From assembly GCA_018384465.1 (NCBI GenBank), contig JAHAYQ010000328.1, forward strand, positions 1 to 7,606: 7,606 nt of DNA, in the 5' to 3' direction. Positions 1-7,583 of this stretch are shown here, one piece after another (position 1 is the first letter of the stretch; every line of letters starts with the position of its first letter). Source of the stretch: Myroides sp. GTDB taxonomy: Bacteria; Bacteroidota; Bacteroidia; Flavobacteriales; Flavobacteriaceae. Below the pieces are notes generated by a model. That model saw only the letters and a list, made by a program, of their open reading frames with translations, was not told the origin of the DNA and did no database searches. The position numbers and the translations under genes were made by a program.

Positions 1-1184
1 GAAATAAAACTGGTTACAAAATAACTTGCTGCTACTGGTAAAAAGTAGGTGCCTTGATATAAACCTTCTTTTCCTTTTGGTGTAATTAGTGCAATAAACG
101 ACGATACAGTAGGGCTGCTCATCATTTCGCCAATAGCAAAAATCATGGTGCCAATAATGGTAAACCACACGTTGCCCGAGTAAAATGTTAAACCGATACC
201 AATGGTTGCAATGATCGCTCCACGGATTACCGCATTGATATGACGCATTTTAATTACAAAAAACGAAATGGTTATTTGAAAAAGGATAATCATTAACGAA
301 TCAATATTGGTAAACCATTCTGGTTTTACTTGTCCGTCTTGTGTTAATAAACCACCTAAAGCAGGCAGATTTTCATTTAACCAATTGCTTAAAACTGCCG
401 AATTTACCCAATCTTCGATAAAGTTAGGAAGTGTGTTGAATAATTGGTTAAACATGGTCCAAAAACCAACCATTAATAACAATAAAACACCTAAGCGAAT
501 GTCTTTTAAGGCTTCAAAAATACCTAAAACTGATTCTTTTATTGCTTCGCCTATCGAGTTTTTAGGTTTTTCTACTTTTGGTTCTTTGTAAAATAATAGT
601 AAAACAATTAAATTAATACCAATTACAATAGCGGCTTGTATAAAAATGATTTTCCAACCATAAGTAGTTCGTAAACCAGATGACATTGCCGGACCTATAA
701 AACCACCAATATTAACCATCATATAAAAAATACCAAAGCCCATGGTTCCTGTAGTTTCGTTGGTATTACGTGCAACTATTGCCGAAGCTACCGGTTTAAA
801 GAATGCAGCACCAACGGCAACCAATAAAAATACCATGTAAACACTCCAATACGTATTCACTTCGCCTAATAGGTAATAGCCTGTAATCATGATGATATAA
901 GCAATGGTAAGCGATATTTTATAACCGATACGATCTGCAATAACTCCAAAAATTAATGGTAGAAAATAAAGTATTCCTACAATATTTCCCATGATGTTCC
1001 CTTTTTGAACGTGATCAAATCCTAAACCACCGGTATCGGTTGATCCTACCAAATAAAGTCCAAAAAGTGTGTAAATTCCGTACCAAGCCCAACGTTCCAT
1101 TAGCTCCATGAAGCTGGCAATCCAGAAATTCTTGTTGAAAGATCCTATCGTCTTAAAAAACGACGGTTTTGTATTGTCTGACAT
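1..1184 (-). CDS. POT/PTR2-like MFS transporter, C-terminus cut by window edge
   Basis: Inner-membrane secondary transporter of the major facilitator superfamily, closest in motifs to the proton-dependent oligopeptide transporters. The frame is open from an ATG at 1184 to the window edge, giving 394 residues; POT proteins are usually about 450-550, so the C-terminal part is missing. Residues 27-36 read ELMERWAWYG, a variant of the POT ExxERFxYYG motif in the first membrane helix. FFKP at 128-131 matches the FKPN motif, FYMMVNIG at 153-160 matches the FYxxINxG signature, and GEMMSSP at 352-358 matches the helix-10 GELxxSP motif with its conserved Glu (E353). At least ten hydrophobic segments are visible, with a charged central loop near 200-230 and a long polar loop near 255-292 after the seventh helix. 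Substrate is inferred to be small peptides, but the altered motifs mean it could carry something else. It lies 139 bp downstream of the SWIM gene on the same strand; I saw no convincing promoter in that gap. Confidence 0.85.
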   Translation of the reverse strand, partial: MSDNTKPSFFKTIGSFNKNFWIASFMELMERWAWYGIYTLFGLYLVGSTDTGGLGFDHVQKGNIMGNIVGILYFLPLIFGVIADRIGYKISLTIAYIIMITGYYLLGEVNTYWSVYMVFLLVAVGAAFFKPVASAIVARNTNETTGTMGFGIFYMMVNIGGFIGPAMSSGLRTTYGWKIIFIQAAIVIGINLIVLLLFYKEPKVEKPKNSIGEAIKESVLGIFEALKDIRLGVLLLLMVGFWTMFNQLFNTLPNFIEDWVNSAVLSNWLNENLPALGGLLTQDGQVKPEWFTNIDSLMIILFQITISFFVIKMRHINAVIRGAIIATIGIGLTFYSGNVWFTIIGTMIFAIGEMMSSPTVSSFIALITPKGKEGLYQGTYFLPVAASYFVTSFI

Positions 1185-1324
1185 AAATATTAAGAAAATG
1201 TTATAACCTACAAATAAAGCAAATTATTTACAACCTTGTATAAGGTACAGGTTAGTTTTTTAATTTTTATATAGCTTTTAAAAATGCAATGTGTTGTAAA
1301 ATAAAAGACAATACGTTTTTTTAT

Positions 1325-2998
1325 TTAAATATCAAACTTTTTAAAAAGGGCTGTTCTATAACTTTCCGGATAGTATGCATACTGTTTGATCCATAAATCT
1401 TGTAAAATGTTTTTAATATTTACGGTTGAATAATGTTCAAATACAAAGTTTTTTGCATTTTCCAAATCAATACTATTTAATTGGTTTGGCAGGAATTCAA
1501 TTAACGATTTAGCAATGCTTTGCAGTAAAAATATATGGTTTTGTTTAAATAAAACATCAGAATATTTATTGAGAATAGATAGTGGAATATCGTCTTGTTT
1601 TATGACATCGCACATTTTTGCATAATTCTTTTCATCATTTAAAATTTCAAAATAAACGTCGATGTATTTGTGGTGTTTGTGAAAAGAGTTTCTTAAACGG
1701 GATAAGGTGTTGGCTCTAAATTTTGATAAATACGGTTTGTCATCTAAATGTTGTTGTATAAATTGGTAATCTTCAAAATTTGGATCGATTTGGAATTTAT
1801 CATGTTTCACTAAAGCTACATTTTTAAAGTTTCCTTGACTTGTGAAAATTTCCTCTAAAATAAGCAGGTACGGTAAATTATAATCTATTTTACTATTACT
1901 AGAAATACATTTTGAACAATACGCAATAGTTAGTTCTGGATGGATATCTTTTAAGGCATTCAAAAATTTTACATTAAAGGCATTTTCATAAGGATAAATA
2001 GTGAAATACTCATTTACTGTTTCAAAATCGTTGTTCTCTACAACAATGTCTAACAAGATAGAATTAAATTCCAAACGCAGCGTAAAATCTTCTTCAATAT
2101 ATTCTAAAAGATTTTTTTTGATACATGCCGAAACAAACTTTTTACGGTTTGGCTTTGCTGTATCGTGAATATGTTTCAAAATTTCCAAATAATAATTACC
2201 AATCGTAAATTCTAAATTAAACAAGTCATCCACAAAAACCGTTACTTGCTTTTTCCATGCATCTTCGTCTTGCAGCTGATTGAAAATTAAGGCAAATTTT
2301 TCTATAACAGAAAATATGTATTTTGGAAACCGTGTGCCTGGAACGGTGTATTTTAAGTTTTGAGCTGCTAAATTTTCAATGAGGCTGATTATTAAAACAA
2401 AAGCCTTTTTTTTATCAATTTGCATTTGCAGATAATCAAAAACAGGCGCAAGCACTTTGTTTAATAGTTCTAATATTTTTTTTAACTCATTTAGTTCAAT
2501 TTTTTTACGCTTTGCCATGATAGAGGTAAAGCTGCTGGAAATTAATTTTTCTATGTCATCTACTTCATACGAGACAGCTTTTTTTGAAAAATGCATTAAA
2601 AACTGCATTTCAACTTCTTTGTTTTGAGTCAGAATTGTTGAAAGCCAATTGGTTATTTCGTTTAAACCTAAATCTTGTAACAGTATTTGAGATTCACTTA
2701 ATTTGGGTGCCTTTTTTTTACGGGTGGTTTTAGTTGTAACAGTAGTGCTATCTCCGGAAAGGTGTAATAATAAAGCGGTTTTATGAATACAAAAAGCATC
2801 TTTCAGCTTACAGTCGCAAGAAGATTCTAAAACTTCATCGTTTACCATTTTTAACTTTACATCAAAACTCTGTGTTTCATCATCAACAAAGGCAATGAAA
2901 TTATTTTTTGTTTCTTCTTCCACTTCTCGTACCGTTAATTTATTCACTTTGTTTTTTTTAGCGGTCGTTAATTTGTTGATGTATTGTATTGCGTTCAT
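1325..2998 (-). CDS. SWIM zinc-finger protein with long helical C-terminal region
   Basis: A 557-residue cytosolic protein with no signal peptide or membrane segments. The recognisable domain is a SWIM zinc finger: C61, C63, C70 and H72 give the pattern CxCx6CxH followed by a hydrophobic helix (KTALLLHL), the expected layout of the family. SWIM domains are known to bind DNA or protein and often accompany SNF2/SWI2 ATPases, MuDR transposases or MEKK1. A Thr/Lys-rich linker (about 84-99, with a TTRKKK stretch) follows, then roughly 450 residues that look almost wholly alpha-helical, perhaps a repeat solenoid. A CxxC at 361-364 is isolated and probably not a second finger. There are no helicase Walker motifs in this protein or in the neighbouring genes. 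The ATG at 2998 begins a frame with a normal SWIM N-terminus; no Shine-Dalgarno is evident, as is usual in Bacteroidota. The gene is 76 bp downstream of the LURP-one-like gene and may be co-transcribed with it. It is noticeably richer in A/T and poly-A codon runs than the DPP IV gene. Function is unknown beyond a likely nucleic-acid or protein-binding role. Confidence 0.8.
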   Translation of the reverse strand: MNAIQYINKLTTAKKNKVNKLTVREVEEETKNNFIAFVDDETQSFDVKLKMVNDEVLESSCDCKLKDAFCIHKTALLLHLSGDSTTVTTKTTRKKKAPKLSESQILLQDLGLNEITNWLSTILTQNKEVEMQFLMHFSKKAVSYEVDDIEKLISSSFTSIMAKRKKIELNELKKILELLNKVLAPVFDYLQMQIDKKKAFVLIISLIENLAAQNLKYTVPGTRFPKYIFSVIEKFALIFNQLQDEDAWKKQVTVFVDDLFNLEFTIGNYYLEILKHIHDTAKPNRKKFVSACIKKNLLEYIEEDFTLRLEFNSILLDIVVENNDFETVNEYFTIYPYENAFNVKFLNALKDIHPELTIAYCSKCISSNSKIDYNLPYLLILEEIFTSQGNFKNVALVKHDKFQIDPNFEDYQFIQQHLDDKPYLSKFRANTLSRLRNSFHKHHKYIDVYFEILNDEKNYAKMCDVIKQDDIPLSILNKYSDVLFKQNHIFLLQSIAKSLIEFLPNQLNSIDLENAKNFVFEHYSTVNIKNILQDLWIKQYAYYPESYRTALFKKFDI

Positions 2999-3074
2999 AT
3001 ATAAAATGTGCTTTCCGATTTAAATTTTAAATAATTAGATAATGAATATTGAGTAGTTGATGTTTTGAAGTTAA

Positions 3075-3662
3075 TTATCCTCTATCTCGTTGCTGAATAA
3101 CCATTAACATCAAACTTAAAACAACTTGTTCTTCGTTAAAGGAAGTGTTGCTTAATTTTTGAACTTCAAATTTTCTACCCCAAAACGATGGTTTTTTAAT
3201 CAGTTCCATTAATTCTTTTCCTTGAAGATCGGTTACCACATATTTAGGATTAAAAACGTATCCTGACATCATACCGATTAAAGGAATTTCGCCCAAAACA
3301 GCATCCATAAACCGAACCATTGCATTGCGTTCTTTTACTGTATATAATAAATTACCGTTGTTATCTTGTAAATGATAGGTAGCTTTAAAAAACGAACGCA
3401 GTGTTTTTTTACGCACTTTTCCAATAGCGTGTTGTTGCGTATTGGCTATGGTAAAGGTTTGTTGAAAATCAATTATTTTATTGGATACCATATCGTAAAC
3501 TACTTCTTCTCTAGATTCATCTCGAAATACTTTGATATGATCTCTGAGTTTGAAAAACTTTTCACGTACAAAAAAAATAGTTTTCCCTGTGGCATCTGTA
3601 GTCGTAAAATCATTAGTTATAGTAGTTATTTTAAATAAAAAATGTAAGGGGTATTGATACAT
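3075..3662 (-). CDS. LURP-one-related / tubby C-terminal-like protein
   Basis: A 195-residue soluble protein that fits the LURP-one-related family, whose fold is a 12-strand beta barrel around a central C-terminal helix, as in the tubby C-terminal domain. The N-terminal block has the family's look: PLHFLFKI at 5-12, then a D-x-T-G turn (TDATGKTIFFV, 22-32), a basic KFFKLRDHIKVF segment (35-46) and a second strand set IIDFQQTFTI (63-72). The C-terminal hydrophobic stretch VVLSLMLMVIQ (180-190) followed by QRDRG matches the helix that threads the barrel; it should not be taken for a membrane anchor. Related domains in plants and in scramblases are linked to membranes or defence, but the bacterial members have no established role, so none is assigned. 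It starts after the terminator of the transporter gene, with a candidate promoter at 3680-3711, and is followed 76 bp later by the SWIM gene, so the two may share a transcript. Confidence 0.72.
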   Translation of the reverse strand: MYQYPLHFLFKITTITNDFTTTDATGKTIFFVREKFFKLRDHIKVFRDESREEVVYDMVSNKIIDFQQTFTIANTQQHAIGKVRKKTLRSFFKATYHLQDNNGNLLYTVKERNAMVRFMDAVLGEIPLIGMMSGYVFNPKYVVTDLQGKELMELIKKPSFWGRKFEVQKLSNTSFNEEQVVLSLMLMVIQQRDRG

Positions 3663-3679
3663 TGCTTTAGAATTTTTGA

Positions 3680-3711
3680 TAAATATATACTTTTTTTATG
3701 TTGTAAAACAA
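3680..3711 (-). promoter_or_regulatory. Candidate Bacteroidota promoter for the LURP-one-like gene
   Basis: On the minus strand, TTG (3709-3711) is followed after 21 bases by TATATTTA (3680-3687). This is seven of eight bases of the Bacteroidota -7 element TAnnTTTG, and the spacing is within the range known for flavobacterial promoters. The -7 box ends 17 bases upstream of the ATG at 3662. The TTG lies in the edge of the preceding terminator, so the two signals overlap. The region is A/T-rich, so a chance match is quite possible. Confidence 0.3.
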
Positions 3712-3746
3712 AATGTCCTTTTCAGTTTTTTTGAAAAGGACATTTT
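3710..3746 (-). terminator. Intrinsic terminator of the peptide transporter gene
   Basis: A perfect 15-bp inverted repeat (AAAATGTCCTTTTCA at 3710-3724 against TGAAAAGGACATTTT at 3732-3746) with a 7-base loop. It lies 25 bases past the stop codon of the transporter gene. Read on the minus strand, the stem ends in TTTT followed by GTTTTA, giving an interrupted U-tract. The arms are A/T-rich with a short GGAC/GTCC core, as often seen in low-GC Bacteroidota. No plus-strand gene ends here, so the signal is assigned to the minus strand. Confidence 0.85.
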
Positions 3747-3771
3747 ATATTTAAATCGATATAAGTTATTA

Positions 3772-5358
3772 TTAATTAATTCCGTGCATTTTCTTTTTAA
3801 GCATTGGGTTCATCAACAATAAAATGATTCCTACAGAAATTGGTAATACAGCAATGATTAAGAAGAATACCGAAAGAGAATATTTTTCTGAAATGGTATC
3901 AATCATTCCACCCATTTGCGCAGCAATCATATTTGAAATTGCCGAAGCCATAAACCATAAACCGAAAATTAATCCGATTAATCGTTTTGGTGAAAGCTTA
4001 CTTACATACGATAAACCAACAGGCGATAAACACAATTCGCCCATAGTTTGGAAGAAATAGGCTAAAATTAACCAAATCATACTTACCCTTACAATTCCTG
4101 CTTCAGCTCCTTGTGGTATTGGCGAAGCACCGTAGGCTACCACCAAGAAACTAATTCCTACTAAAAATAAGCCCATTGCAAACTTTACAGGTCCAGACGG
4201 ATTCCAATATTTTTCCCATAATTTACTAAATAACGAAGCAAAGGATACAATGAAAAACGCATTTAATATTTGAAACCACGAAACGGTTACTTCTGTTTCT
4301 AACGAAGTAAACTCTCTGTACACTTTCCAAAATCCTAATACTGCAATAGAAGCAAATGATAATGAGGTAAAAAATATAGTTAATGGATATTGTCTGAAAA
4401 TCTTTTTAGCTAAACTAAACAATACAAAAGTTACCACAATAATAGGGAATATTGTAAGGGCAGCATCTACCCATTTAAAGGTTGTTGCAGCACCACCTTC
4501 TAAAATTCTCTGGGTATAATCTTTTGCAAAGATACTTAAAGATCCACCGGCTTGTTCAAAGGCTAAAAAGAAGAAAATACTCGCAACCATTAATACACCT
4601 ACAACAAATAAGCGATCTTTCACCACATTTGCAGGAGCTTCTGGTTCAGATTCTTCTTCTTTTACAACTTCAATTGAGGCAGCTTTTTTGGGATCATCAC
4701 CAATAATTCCAAATATTTTTTGACCGAAATAGAATTGCAACATACCAAAAAACATGAATACACCAGCTAAACCAAAGCCGTAATGCCATCCGATTTTTTC
4801 ACCCAAATATCCACATAACAAGGATCCTAAGAATGCTCCGGCGTTGATTCCCATGTAGAAAATGGTATAACCTGCATCTTTCTTAGAACTTGTATCAGGA
4901 TAAAGCTGACCAACCATTGATGAAATATTTGGCTTAAACATACCGTTTCCTAAGATCATTAACGCCAAACCAACAAAGAAAAAGTTTTTGTCAAAACCTT
5001 CTAATGCCATGGATGCGTGACCTAAAGTCATTAATAAAGCTCCAATAAGAATAGCTTTTTTAAATCCAGTTAATTTATCAGCAAGCATACCACCAATAAG
5101 CGGAGTGGCGTAAACTAACATCGTGTACCAACCGTACAAACTCATTGCTTCGGCATTGGTCCATCCCCAACCACCTTTGGTAATTTCAGAAACTAAGAAT
5201 ACTACTAATAAAGCACGCATCCCGTAGTAACTGAAGCGTTCCCACATTTCGGTAAAGAAAAGTATGAATAGCGCTGCCGGATGTCCTAATACCGTTCGGG
5301 TATCTGCTCCTTGTTTTTGAAGGTGTTTTGATAATCCTAAATCGTTTGATTGATCCAT
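3772..5358 (-). CDS. POT/PTR2 family proton-coupled di/tripeptide transporter
   Basis: Complete 528-residue inner-membrane symporter that imports di- and tripeptides with protons. The POT hallmarks are all present: EMWERFSYYG at 37-46 (ExxERFxYYG, with E37, E40 and R41 for proton coupling), GNGMFKPN at 137-144, FYMGINAG at 167-174, FEQAGGS at 267-273 in helix 7, and GELCLSPVGLS at 440-450 with the conserved helix-10 Glu E441. About 14 hydrophobic segments can be counted, as in other bacterial POTs (12 core helices plus an inserted pair). An acidic, hydrophilic loop at 220-247 (KEEESEPE) separates the N and C bundles. Length is normal for the family. The ATG at 5358 is 53 bp from the stop of the DPP IV gene with no hairpin between them, so the two are likely one transcript, and a strong terminator follows the stop codon. 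The context supports uptake of the peptidase's products. Confidence 0.95.
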   Translation of the reverse strand: MDQSNDLGLSKHLQKQGADTRTVLGHPAALFILFFTEMWERFSYYGMRALLVVFLVSEITKGGWGWTNAEAMSLYGWYTMLVYATPLIGGMLADKLTGFKKAILIGALLMTLGHASMALEGFDKNFFFVGLALMILGNGMFKPNISSMVGQLYPDTSSKKDAGYTIFYMGINAGAFLGSLLCGYLGEKIGWHYGFGLAGVFMFFGMLQFYFGQKIFGIIGDDPKKAASIEVVKEEESEPEAPANVVKDRLFVVGVLMVASIFFFLAFEQAGGSLSIFAKDYTQRILEGGAATTFKWVDAALTIFPIIVVTFVLFSLAKKIFRQYPLTIFFTSLSFASIAVLGFWKVYREFTSLETEVTVSWFQILNAFFIVSFASLFSKLWEKYWNPSGPVKFAMGLFLVGISFLVVAYGASPIPQGAEAGIVRVSMIWLILAYFFQTMGELCLSPVGLSYVSKLSPKRLIGLIFGLWFMASAISNMIAAQMGGMIDTISEKYSLSVFFLIIAVLPISVGIILLLMNPMLKKKMHGIN

Positions 5359-5411
5359 TTTAAATTTATTTGAATTGTTTTTTGTTTGTAAAAATAAATT
5401 AATTTTTCAAA

Positions 5412-7583
5412 TTACAGTTTTTCTAAAAGGTAATTCGTCATTTTTGTATATAATTGCTCACGGGTTTTGCCTCCGTAAATGCCATGGTTTTTGTCGGGAT
5501 AAATTAACCATTCAAAATCTTTATTCAAATGCACTAATTGGTTAATCAATACCATAGCGTTTTGAACGTGTACGTTATCATCAGCAGTTCCGTGAATCAA
5601 AAGATAATTTCCTGTTAATTTATCGGCATGCGTAATCGGCGAATTATTATCGTATCCGCTTGGGTTTTCTTGTGGAGTGGTCATAAAACGCTCGGTATAA
5701 ACGGTATCATAAAAGCGCCATGACGTTACAGGAGCAACGGCAATTGCCGTTTTAAATACATTGTTTGCTTGAAATAAACAGTTGCTACTCATAAATCCGC
5801 CGTAGCTCCAACCCCAAATTCCTATTCGGTTTTCATCGATATAAGTTTCTTTAGCCAACTGTTTGGCAACATAAATTTGATCTTCTACTTCGTATTTACC
5901 TAATTCTTTTTGGGTTACTTTTTTAAATGTTGCCCCTTTAAATCCTGTTCCTCTACCATCCACACAAACGATGATGTAGCCTTTTTGAGTCAGCATAAAA
6001 TGCCAGTAATCATTACTGTCAAACCATTTATCAGCTACTTGTTGCGACCCAGGTCCTGAATATTGATACATTAAAATTGGATATTTTTTCTTTGGGTCGA
6101 AATCTTTTGGCTTGATGATGTATCCGTTTAAATCGTTCCCAACCTCGTTTTTAAAAGTGGTAAATTCTTTTTTCGGCAGATCAAACTTTTTCAAATTATT
6201 CTCTAATGCTGAATTATTTAAAATTTCTTTGATTTTTTTTCCTGACGAAGTTTCCATCAACGTATAAGACGGTGCTTGCGTGCTTGAAGAATGATTATTG
6301 ATAAAATACTTAAAATCAGGACTAAAAGTTGCACTATTCGTTCCGACTGCTGAAGAAAGTTGTTTTTTGTTCTTTGCGTTTAGTTGAATACTAAAGACAT
6401 CGCGTTTGGTAGATCCGTTTTCAACCGATTGGTAATAAATGGTTTCATTATCAGGATTGTAGCCATAATAATTAGTTACTTCCCAATTGCCCGAAGTTAC
6501 CTTGTTGTTCAAACTTCCATCTTTATTATAATGATAAATATGGTTGTAACCGTCTTTTTCGCTTGTCCAAATAAAGCTATTATCGTTTAAAAAAGTCAAA
6601 TTGTCGGTCACATCTACATACGCATCGTCTTTTTCGGTCAAAATAGTTGAAACTTTACCCGAATGGGCATCAACAAAATATAAATTCAATTGATTTTGAT
6701 GGCGATTCAAGGTTTGTACACTTAATAAATTCTTGTCGTTGGTAAATTTTATGCGAGGAATGTAATAATCTTTTTCTGTATTTAAAGCTATGTTTTGAGT
6801 TGATGCTTTTGAAACATCGTACAAATGCAAGCTCACTTTTGCGTTGTTTTCACCCGCTTTTGGATATTTAAACACCTGTTGCTGCGGATACAATTCGTTG
6901 CCGTAAACGTCCATAGAAAAAACAGGAACTTCCGATTCATCAAACCTTATAAAAGCCAATTGCGTTCCATCGGTATTCCAATCGAATGCTCGTACAAAAG
7001 CAAATTCTTCCTCGTAAACCCAATCGGTAATACCGTTAATGATGCTGTTTTTTTCTCCGTCTTTGGTAATTTGCGTTGTTTTTTGTGAAGCTACATCAAA
7101 AATATACAGATTGTTTTCAAATGCATAAGCAATTTTAGACCCGTCTTTATTCAACAAAGGTTCCTGAATAGCATTCTCGCTGATTTTTATAAGCGATTTT
7201 GAAGCGATATCGAACAAATAATAAACCGATGTAAACGAATGACGGTAAATGGGATTGTAATTGGTTGCAATTAAGATTTTATCGTCGGTTTTATTGATGG
7301 AATAATCCGAAATCATTTTAATTTCAGGAAAATCAGCACTGTTAAATAACGTTTGTACTTTTTCTAAGGTAGTAAAATCAAAAGCATCAATGGTAAATGA
7401 GTTGGAATTTCGATTATAATCTAAAACACTGTACTGGTTTTTGGTATGCAGCGTATTTAAAGCATTTAACTGATTGGTTCTAAAAGTACCGTTCCAAATT
7501 TGTTCAACTTCTATTTTTTGTTGTGCTTCTACTGTACTTAATGAAGACAATAGCACACTCGCTAATAAGAAAAACGTTCTCAT
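5412..7583 (-). CDS. Dipeptidyl peptidase IV, S9B family serine peptidase, secreted
   Basis: Complete 723-residue enzyme that removes N-terminal X-Pro or X-Ala dipeptides from peptides. A Sec signal peptide is clear (MRTF, hydrophobic core to about 15, VEA-QQ cleavage after residue 20) with no lipobox Cys, so the protein is periplasmic or exported. Residues from about 90 to 450 form the beta-propeller, including DWVYEEE at 187-193, whose E192 and E193 correspond to the Glu pair that holds the substrate amino terminus; R114 matches human R125. The alpha/beta-hydrolase domain fills about 480-723. The catalytic triad is S593 in GWSYGG, D668 in HGTADDN and H700 in KNHG. Also present are the oxyanion Tyr (Y508, in YSGPG), the pocket Tyr residues Y625 and Y629, and N670. 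No type IX secretion C-terminal domain is present. The promoter lies outside the window, as only 23 upstream bases are visible. The gene probably forms an operon with the downstream peptide transporter. Confidence 0.96.
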   Translation of the reverse strand: MRTFFLLASVLLSSLSTVEAQQKIEVEQIWNGTFRTNQLNALNTLHTKNQYSVLDYNRNSNSFTIDAFDFTTLEKVQTLFNSADFPEIKMISDYSINKTDDKILIATNYNPIYRHSFTSVYYLFDIASKSLIKISENAIQEPLLNKDGSKIAYAFENNLYIFDVASQKTTQITKDGEKNSIINGITDWVYEEEFAFVRAFDWNTDGTQLAFIRFDESEVPVFSMDVYGNELYPQQQVFKYPKAGENNAKVSLHLYDVSKASTQNIALNTEKDYYIPRIKFTNDKNLLSVQTLNRHQNQLNLYFVDAHSGKVSTILTEKDDAYVDVTDNLTFLNDNSFIWTSEKDGYNHIYHYNKDGSLNNKVTSGNWEVTNYYGYNPDNETIYYQSVENGSTKRDVFSIQLNAKNKKQLSSAVGTNSATFSPDFKYFINNHSSSTQAPSYTLMETSSGKKIKEILNNSALENNLKKFDLPKKEFTTFKNEVGNDLNGYIIKPKDFDPKKKYPILMYQYSGPGSQQVADKWFDSNDYWHFMLTQKGYIIVCVDGRGTGFKGATFKKVTQKELGKYEVEDQIYVAKQLAKETYIDENRIGIWGWSYGGFMSSNCLFQANNVFKTAIAVAPVTSWRFYDTVYTERFMTTPQENPSGYDNNSPITHADKLTGNYLLIHGTADDNVHVQNAMVLINQLVHLNKDFEWLIYPDKNHGIYGGKTREQLYTKMTNYLLEKL

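Noticed and set aside
307..591. Plus-strand open frame of 94 codons
   Set aside because: It lies antisense inside the left-edge transporter gene, whose frame carries clear POT motifs; the translation resembles no family and is a shadow.
1211..1218. Minus-strand TTTATTTG, a near match to the -7 promoter element, upstream of the left-edge transporter
   Set aside because: No TTG lies at a suitable distance upstream (the nearest is only 12 bases away), so no promoter is called.
1204..1254. Inverted repeats in the gap before the left-edge transporter: ACCTT/AAGGT (1233-1246) and TAACCT/AGGTTA (1204-1254)
   Set aside because: Stems of only five and six pairs; no plus-strand gene ends here, and on the minus strand no T-tract follows. 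Too weak to call a terminator or operator.
2111..2712. A8 runs in the SWIM coding strand as possible transcriptional slippage sites
   Set aside because: They encode Lys within one continuous open frame and no alternative frame extends usefully from them.
1325..3074. Possible toxin-antitoxin, defence island or mobile element around the SWIM gene
   Set aside because: No nuclease, helicase, transposase, integrase, terminal repeats or target-site duplications are visible.
3372..3638. Plus-strand open frame opposite the LURP-one-like gene
   Set aside because: Antisense to a gene with a recognisable domain, no family resemblance, no leader signal.
4482..4706. Plus-strand Leu/Gln/His-rich open frame
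   Set aside because: Composition is typical of the antisense of a membrane-protein gene; it overlaps the transporter entirely.
5389..5411. Minus-strand TTTG and TATTTTTA in the gap between DPP IV and the transporter
   Set aside because: They are 11 bases apart, too close for a Bacteroidota promoter; the region is simply A/T-rich.
6384..7088. Two plus-strand open frames (6384-6590 and 6825-7088)
   Set aside because: Both are antisense to the beta-propeller part of DPP IV, which has conserved active-site residues.
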